19,267 nucleotides of DNA from JBAXBF01 sp034429745 (GTDB lineage Bacteria > Chloroflexota > Anaerolineae > Anaerolineales > DRKV01), in the NCBI GenBank assembly GCA_034429745.1, contig DAOUFY010000165.1, positions 1-19,267 of the forward strand, in the 5' to 3' direction. The position numbers and the translations under genes were made by a program. Positions 14,850-19,267 of the stretch are shown here, piece by piece; within the stretch, counting starts at the first letter, position 1; each line of letters begins with the position of its first letter. Below the pieces are notes generated by a model that was given only the letters and a program-made list of their open reading frames with translations, made no database searches and was not told the origin of the DNA.

Positions 14850-16778
14850 CTATTCTTCGGTAAATTCTCCTTCAATGACGTCCTCGTCTTTCTGTGATGT
14901 TGAATCGGTTGATGAACTGTCGGCTTTCTCTTGGGATTCACCGCTTGAACTGCTTTTATTTTCATATGATGAAGACGCTGATTGATAAGCAGCAGCACCT
15001 AATTTTTGTACCTCTTCCATCAGATCGTCGGTAGCCTTTTGAATGCCGGCTAAATCTTCACCGTTTAGAATAGTACGTAAGCTGCTGATTTTTTCGCGGA
15101 CGGAATTTTTCAATGTCTCAGGAATTTTATCACCGAGATCACGCAGAGCTTTTTCGGCCGTATAGGCGGCATTATCGGCTTTATTGCGAGCCTCGATGAG
15201 ATCTTTGCGCTTTTTATCTTCTGCAGCATATTTTTCAGCTTCTTCCTGCATTCTTTTAACCTCCTCTTCAGATAAACCGGAAGAGGCAGTAATCGTGATG
15301 TGCTGACTGCGTTGAGTGGCTTGATCTTGGGCGGTTACTTTGAGAATACCGTTGGCATCAATATCAAAAGTAACATCAATTTTAGGTACGCCACGAGGTG
15401 CTGGAGGAATACCATCGAGTATAAATTTGCCTAAGCTCTTGTTATCACGTGCCAGGGGACGTTCACCTTGAACGACATGAATTTCTACTTGAGTCTGGTT
15501 GTCGCTCGCGGTTGAAAACGTCTGACTTTTACGAGTAGGGATGGTAGTATTGCGTTCGATGATAGGGGTAGAAATCCCTCCTAAAGTTTCGATGGAAAGA
15601 GTAAGCGGAGTTACGTCAAGCAGCAATATATCTTTCACTTCACCACCAAGCACACCGGCTTGAATTGCTGCACCAATAGCGACTACTTCATCTGGGTTGA
15701 CGCCTTTGTGCGGTTCTTTATTAAACAAACGCCGCACCGCCTCTTGAACAGCTGGCATACGAGTCATTCCGCCAACCAGCACAACTTCATTGATATCCTG
15801 GTTTTTTAGGGCAGCATCCTCCATTGCCTGTTGGACGGGTTTAAGGGAACGTTCGATTAAATCTGTGGTTAATTGTTCCAGTTTTGCTCGGGTTAACGTC
15901 ATGGTAAGATGCTTTGGACCATTGGCATCGGCAGTGATATAGGGCAAATTGATTTCTGTTTGCAGAAGTGTGGAAAGTTCGATTTTCGCTTTCTCGGCAG
16001 CCTCTTTCAGTCGCTGCAAGGCTTGACGGTCTTTGCGCAAATCAATACCGTGCTGAAGGAGGAACTCCTCTGCTAAATAGTCAATCAAGCGTTGATCAAA
16101 ATCATCTCCACCTAAAAATGTATCGCCACTGGTGGATTTGACTTGAAAAACGCCATCACCAACATCCAGAATGGAAATGTCGAAAGTACCTCCACCAAGG
16201 TCATAAACAGCAATATTCTCATTTTCTTTTTTATCTAAACCGTAAGCAAGAGCTGAAGCTGTGGGTTCATTGATGATCCTAAGAACTTCTAGGCCTGCGA
16301 TTCTGCCGGCGTCTTTAGTAGCATTGCGTTGGGCATCGTTAAAATAAGCTGGAACAGTGATCACAGCCTGAGTAACAGGCTCTCCTAAGTAGGCTTCAGC
16401 ATCCCGCTTAAGTTTAGCTAAGATCATAGCAGATATTTCTGGAGGGGAATACTCCTTGCCACCTAAAATAACGCGCACATCACCATTAGGGGCTTCGGTT
16501 ACTTTATAAGGTATCCGTTGCAAAGTGCGCTGTACTTCAGGGTCCTTATATTTTCTGCCCATAAAACGCTTAATAGAGAAAATAGTATTTTCGGGATTGA
16601 CGACTGCTTGATTGCGAGCAGGACGCCCAACAATACGTTCACCGTGTGCGTTAACGGCAACAACTGAAGGGATGGTTCGTTCGCCCTCTGCAGATGGTAT
16701 AACAGTGGGTTCTCCACCTTCCATTACTGCCATCACTGAGTTTGTAGTGCCTAAATCAATGCCAAGGATTTTTCCCAT
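14850..16778 (-). CDS. dnaK: Molecular chaperone DnaK (Hsp70)
   Basis: A 642-residue cytoplasmic Hsp70. The ATPase domain begins IDLGTTNSV (7-15), with Lys70 in SIKRFMG and the phosphate-2 loop VYDLGGGTFD (191-200) containing Thr198. The interdomain linker is DILLLDVTPL (383-392). The substrate-binding domain and helical lid follow, ending in a Ser/Glu-rich tail (about 600-642) closed by IEGEFTEE. The N-domain has the ~24-residue insertion around 75-100 that Firmicutes DnaKs lack and Gram-negative DnaKs carry, which argues against a Firmicute host. AGGAGA seven bases before the ATG is a good ribosome binding site. It follows grpE by 29 bases. Confidence 0.98.
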   Translation of the reverse strand: MGKILGIDLGTTNSVMAVMEGGEPTVIPSAEGERTIPSVVAVNAHGERIVGRPARNQAVVNPENTIFSIKRFMGRKYKDPEVQRTLQRIPYKVTEAPNGDVRVILGGKEYSPPEISAMILAKLKRDAEAYLGEPVTQAVITVPAYFNDAQRNATKDAGRIAGLEVLRIINEPTASALAYGLDKKENENIAVYDLGGGTFDISILDVGDGVFQVKSTSGDTFLGGDDFDQRLIDYLAEEFLLQHGIDLRKDRQALQRLKEAAEKAKIELSTLLQTEINLPYITADANGPKHLTMTLTRAKLEQLTTDLIERSLKPVQQAMEDAALKNQDINEVVLVGGMTRMPAVQEAVRRLFNKEPHKGVNPDEVVAIGAAIQAGVLGGEVKDILLLDVTPLTLSIETLGGISTPIIERNTTIPTRKSQTFSTASDNQTQVEIHVVQGERPLARDNKSLGKFILDGIPPAPRGVPKIDVTFDIDANGILKVTAQDQATQRSQHITITASSGLSEEEVKRMQEEAEKYAAEDKKRKDLIEARNKADNAAYTAEKALRDLGDKIPETLKNSVREKISSLRTILNGEDLAGIQKATDDLMEEVQKLGAAAYQSASSSYENKSSSSGESQEKADSSSTDSTSQKDEDVIEGEFTEE

Positions 16779-16807
16779 TTTTATTTCTCCTGTTATTAAC
16801 TAAACGA

Positions 16808-17446
16808 TCAAGCTGCTACGCGTACTAAAGCAGGCCGCAGAACTTTATCTCCAATGATATAGCCTTTTTGTACAATGTCAATGACATGACCGCTTTCATA
16901 TTCATCTGATTCTGCTTGACTAATTGCCTCATGAAAAGTCGGATCAAACACCTCACCTACTTCGCCAATTGGAGTAACACCATCGGCAGCTAAGGCAGAG
17001 AGCATTTTCTGATAGATAAGCTCTATGCCGGCTACCCAACTATCATGGTTTGTACCCTCAGGTTTATTTTTTAATGCAAGTTCCAAGTCATCAACGATGG
17101 GCAAATATCTTTTTACGACATTGCCAATGGCTTCTTGACGAAACAGCTGTTGATCGCGTTCAATTCTTTTCTTATAATTTACAAATTCAGCTCGCTCGCG
17201 TTGCAATGCCTCTAAGTATTCCTGAGCTTTCTTTTGGGCTTCAAGCAAGGACTCTTCAAGATTTGGAGTTTGCCCTTCGTCTGCTGTGGGTTGGGATATT
17301 TGTTCTTCAGAAACAAGCGTCTGTTGTTCTTCCGTTGAGGAAGCTGAATTAGCAGAGGATGATAGTTCTTGTTCTGCTTCAGAAGCATTGGCGTAAGCAG
17401 CTTCAGCTATGGATTGTTGTGGTGAAAAGGGATGTTTCTTTTTCAT
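16808..17446 (-). CDS. grpE: Nucleotide exchange factor GrpE
   Basis: A 212-residue GrpE that releases ADP from DnaK. Residues 1-62 are a poorly conserved, Ser/Glu/Gln-rich and probably disordered extension. A long coiled-coil (about 65-115) includes AQEYLEALQRERAEFVNYKKRIERD, here noted only by its start. IVDDLELAL (about 117-125) precedes the four-helix and beta-wing part, with GVTPIGEVGEVFDPTFHEAI and the final VLRPALVRVA typical of the family. The ATG overlaps the hrcA stop by four bases (ATGA), with GGAG about 11 bases upstream inside hrcA, so its translation is coupled to that of the repressor. Confidence 0.96.
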   Translation of the reverse strand: MKKKHPFSPQQSIAEAAYANASEAEQELSSSANSASSTEEQQTLVSEEQISQPTADEGQTPNLEESLLEAQKKAQEYLEALQRERAEFVNYKKRIERDQQLFRQEAIGNVVKRYLPIVDDLELALKNKPEGTNHDSWVAGIELIYQKMLSALAADGVTPIGEVGEVFDPTFHEAISQAESDEYESGHVIDIVQKGYIIGDKVLRPALVRVAA

Positions 17447-18510
17447 AAATTCAATTTCTCCTGTTCTGCGTAGGTATCAGTAACGAGATTGCTGAGAACA
17501 TTAGCGATAAAGCGCACTGAGGAAATCGTTGGACCATAAGGCATACGAATAGGTCCAAGTACACCAAGGATCCCAGTGAGAAAGTTGGGAATACCATAAC
17601 GTGCAAGTATGATGGAACACTCGCGCAGTTCTTCCCATGCACCTTCACCGCCAATGATGACGTGCACGCCGCCTACTTTAGTGCTTAAAACTAGGCGTGA
17701 GAGCAAATTCTCAAGCAGAGTACGCTCTTCAAGAATTCGCAAAGCACGTCGGGCAGCACCGCTTTCAGTAAACTCTGGTTCTGATAAAATATTAGTTAGT
17801 CCATCGCGATAGATTTCGCTCCCCAATATTGAGGAAGAACGTTCCAACTCTTCAATAATCAGTTTAGTAATGTCTTGCTCCAATGGAGTAAGGTTGGTTG
17901 ATTTTTGCCGAATTTCGTAAGCATCACAGCCCTCAAAAGCTTCTGTAAGGCTTTTAGCCGTGCAGCTTAATTGTTCTTGAGAAGTTGGCTCAGCCAAAAA
18001 GAGCATTTGTTGTTTTACCTCGCCCCCAATCAATACTAAAACCATCAGCACTTGCCGCCCGCTAGTGGAAATTAAACTGAGATGTTTGAACAGTGATTGG
18101 TGAGGATGAGGTGACGTTACAAGAGCGGCTGATTGAGATTGATTAGCCAATACAGAAGCGGCGAGACGCATCCAACTATCAAGATCCGGACGAGTTTGAT
18201 GGAATTGGTGAGCGATAGTGCGTTGCACAGAGAGCGGCAAGTCAACTTGCCCCATAAGATGGCGCACAAAAAAGCGAAAGCCTTTTTCCGTAGGCACTCT
18301 TCCGGCGGAAGTATGCGGTTGTTTGAGGTAGCCTTTTTGAGTCAAAAAAGCCATCTCATTGCGAACGGTAGCCGGACTCGCGTCAATTTTATAGGCTTCC
18401 ACTAAGCGTTGCGAGCCTACAGGTTGGGCGTTTTCAATATAATCGCGGATAATGATAGCTAAAATCCGTTTTTGACGTTCTGTTATCGTATCTTCGTATT
18501 CGTCAATCAT
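17443..18510 (-). CDS. hrcA: Heat-inducible transcription repressor HrcA
   Basis: This 355-residue repressor binds CIRCE and shuts off the chaperone operon when GroEL keeps it folded. The N-terminal winged-helix domain (about 5-100) opens with TERQKRILAIIIRDYI and includes the recognition segment SPATVRNEMAFL and PHTSAGRVPTEKGFRFFV. A GAF-like region follows, and the C-terminal segment GVHVIIGGEG...LGVLGPIRMPY is diagnostic. The ATG at 18510 matches the family N-terminus but has no Shine-Dalgarno sequence (AAACAAAAACT precedes it), so initiation may be inherently weak, which would fit low repressor dosage. A perfect CIRCE lies 29 bases upstream, which implies autoregulation. Confidence 0.96.
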   Translation of the reverse strand: MIDEYEDTITERQKRILAIIIRDYIENAQPVGSQRLVEAYKIDASPATVRNEMAFLTQKGYLKQPHTSAGRVPTEKGFRFFVRHLMGQVDLPLSVQRTIAHQFHQTRPDLDSWMRLAASVLANQSQSAALVTSPHPHQSLFKHLSLISTSGRQVLMVLVLIGGEVKQQMLFLAEPTSQEQLSCTAKSLTEAFEGCDAYEIRQKSTNLTPLEQDITKLIIEELERSSSILGSEIYRDGLTNILSEPEFTESGAARRALRILEERTLLENLLSRLVLSTKVGGVHVIIGGEGAWEELRECSIILARYGIPNFLTGILGVLGPIRMPYGPTISSVRFIANVLSNLVTDTYAEQEKLNL

Positions 18511-18539
18511 AGTTTTTGTTTATGATTGCTATATAAACT

Positions 18540-18566
18540 TTAGCACTCTATACATGAGAGTGCTAA
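18540..18566. promoter_or_regulatory. CIRCE operator (HrcA binding site)
   Basis: TTAGCACTC (18540-18548) and GAGTGCTAA (18558-18566) form a perfect 9-bp inverted repeat with a 9-base spacer, which is the CIRCE consensus. It lies on the - strand just downstream of the -10 box of the hrcA operon, spanning about +4 to +30, so HrcA would block initiation. It is the only CIRCE in the window. Confidence 0.97.
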
Positions 18567-18576
18567 CACTATTAAA

Positions 18577-18605
18577 ATCATACCACGTAGAACAACTCAA
18601 GTCAA
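18577..18605 (-). promoter_or_regulatory. Promoter of the hrcA-grpE-dnaK-dnaJ-prmA operon
   Basis: Reading the - strand, -35 TTGACT (18605-18600) and -10 TATGAT (18582-18577) are separated by 17 bases. This is a vegetative-type promoter whose start, near 18570, lies immediately upstream of the CIRCE. It is the only promoter I can see for the five-gene operon. Confidence 0.85.
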
Positions 18606-18659
18606 GTAAAGAGCAGGCAAGTTAAAGGTTTCTAACAATATATTTATATTAAATAATGA

Positions 18660-18693
18660 AACAAGGCAACCAAAGTAGAAGTGCTGCCTTGTT
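18660..18693 (-). terminator. Intrinsic terminator after ssrA
   Basis: On the - strand, AACAAGGCA (18693-18685) and TGCCTTGTT (18668-18660) form a perfect 9-bp stem with a 16-base loop, followed by TCATTATTT. It sits eight bases past the tmRNA 3' end and separates ssrA from the heat-shock promoter. The T-tract is imperfect, so efficiency is uncertain. Confidence 0.75.
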
Positions 18694-18700
18694 GAGTAAG

Positions 18701-19117
18701 TGGAGATGGCGGGAATCGAACCCGCGTCCGAAAGGCTCAGTTCACGAACCTCTACGAGCGTAGCCTGCTGCTTGATTTATTGAAAGATGGTGCAGCAAGC
18801 GAAACCACCTTTCAAATAGCTGTTAGAACGCGAACGTTCTTCTATTCTTACACTTAACAGCATCGTGTAAGGCATTCCGACTTTCTTACGCCCACTCCAT
18901 CACCGGTCGGAAAACGGGATGGGTGAACGTGACCCTGCTTTTGAGGATCAAACCGTGGCGCAAGCTAGCTTATGCTGCCAGAGGCAACGCAGCGTAACCC
19001 ACACCAGCGGGTACTTTTGTGCTGTTGGCACTTAATTTTTTGCGCTGAGTTTACGAGATCGGCGCCTCTCGGCTCGCAATCCGTGACCATCCTCTTCCGT
19101 CGAAACCGGTCATCCCC
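18701..19117 (-). ncRNA. ssrA: Transfer-messenger RNA (tmRNA)
   Basis: The 5' end GGGGATG (19117-19111) pairs with CATCTCC near the 3' end (7 bp with one G-U), forming the acceptor stem, followed by discriminator A at 18701. The CCA is not encoded and would be added after transcription. After the 5' stem comes the conserved GGTTTCGACGG segment of tmRNA. The T-arm is GCGGGTTCGATTCCCGC (18725-18709). The message-like part starts near 19029, and several stem-loops between it and the T-arm fit pseudoknots, including GAACG-TTCG-CGTTC around 18825-18840. tmRNA rescues stalled ribosomes together with SmpB, whose gene is not in the window. The length of about 417 bases is above the common 350-400. 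A one-piece, non-permuted form is clear. Confidence 0.96.
18970..19029 (-). other. tmRNA tag-peptide reading frame
   Basis: The internal frame beginning at the GCC resume codon (19029-19027) reads ANSTKVPAGVGYAALPLAA and stops at TAA (18972-18970). It begins AN and ends LAA like known proteolysis tags, which supports the frame. At 19 residues it is about twice the usual 8-12. The C-terminal LAA should be recognised by ClpXP. Confidence 0.85.
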
Positions 19118-19130
19118 TTGCGCTACCCAT

Positions 19131-19159
19131 ATTATATCACAAATCAGGTTGAAAATCAA
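19131..19159 (-). promoter_or_regulatory. ssrA promoter
   Basis: On the - strand, -35 TTGATT (19159-19154) and a perfect -10 TATAAT (19136-19131) are 17 bases apart. Transcription should start near 19124, leaving a short 5' extension (about seven bases) to be removed by RNase P before the mature 5' end at 19117. The remaining 19160-19267 is AT-rich and shows nothing else I can name. Confidence 0.85.
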
Positions 19160-19267
19160 TCGGTTGCCCCACCTGTATCATTTAATTTTGGTTTGATATA
19201 AAATATTATAAATAAAACGAATAAATTTTTTTCTAGATCAGGTAATGTTTTGCGTTAAATATCCAAC

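Noticed and set aside
18815..18845. SOS-box-like palindrome with GAACGTTC
   Set aside because: It is a stem-loop inside the tmRNA body, not near a promoter, and its spacing differs from GAAC-N4-GTTC.
18965..19196. Open frames on both strands of 64-74 codons
   Set aside because: They lie within ssrA and its promoter; the RNA gene explains the sequence.

Overview
The window reads as one piece of chromosome from a bacterium that is probably a member of the Chloroflexota. Three things suggest this: the hrcA-grpE-dnaK-dnaJ-prmA order behind a CIRCE operator, a Bacillus-type SOS box, and a PolB2-type family B DNA polymerase of the kind found in archaea and a small group of bacteria. The assignment is inference from gene content; no species can be named. 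No insertion sequence, CRISPR array, tRNA or rRNA was seen.

Region 1 (1-7146, + strand) is the 3' part of a surface-polysaccharide cluster. It holds an amidotransferase of the asparagine synthase type, two NAD-dependent sugar-nucleotide epimerases/dehydratases, a GT-B-like glycosyltransferase and a second asparagine-synthase-like protein. The first two epimerases and the first amidotransferase resemble the Bordetella WbmG/WbmF/WbmI set, which makes an acetamido-uronamide sugar. The first ~5.2 kb looks more AT-rich than the rest.

Region 2 (7184-9425, + strand) is housekeeping. It holds greA, with a long leader containing a terminator-like hairpin and an unusual catalytic tip, then lysS closed by a strong intrinsic terminator.

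Region 3 (9530-12624, + strand) is the most interesting part: a compact three-gene operon of a RecA-like protein without Walker motifs that ends in a clamp-binding-like QPTLF, a 94-residue helical protein, and a PolB2-type DNA polymerase. Its promoter has consensus-like -35 and -10 boxes 17 bp apart, with a perfect SOS (LexA) box inside the spacer. I read it as a damage-inducible mutasome, functionally parallel to ImuA-ImuB-DnaE2 but built on a family B polymerase.

Region 4 (12674-18605, - strand) is the heat-shock operon hrcA-grpE-dnaK-dnaJ-prmA with overlapping or closely spaced genes, one promoter and one perfect CIRCE. Region 5 (18660-19159, - strand) is ssrA (tmRNA) with its own promoter and terminator and an unusually long tag of 19 residues. 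No gene-free stretch exceeds 300 bases. The gaps at 7147-7349, 9360-9584, 18511-18700 and 19118-19267 hold the regulatory sites listed; outside those sites I see nothing in them.
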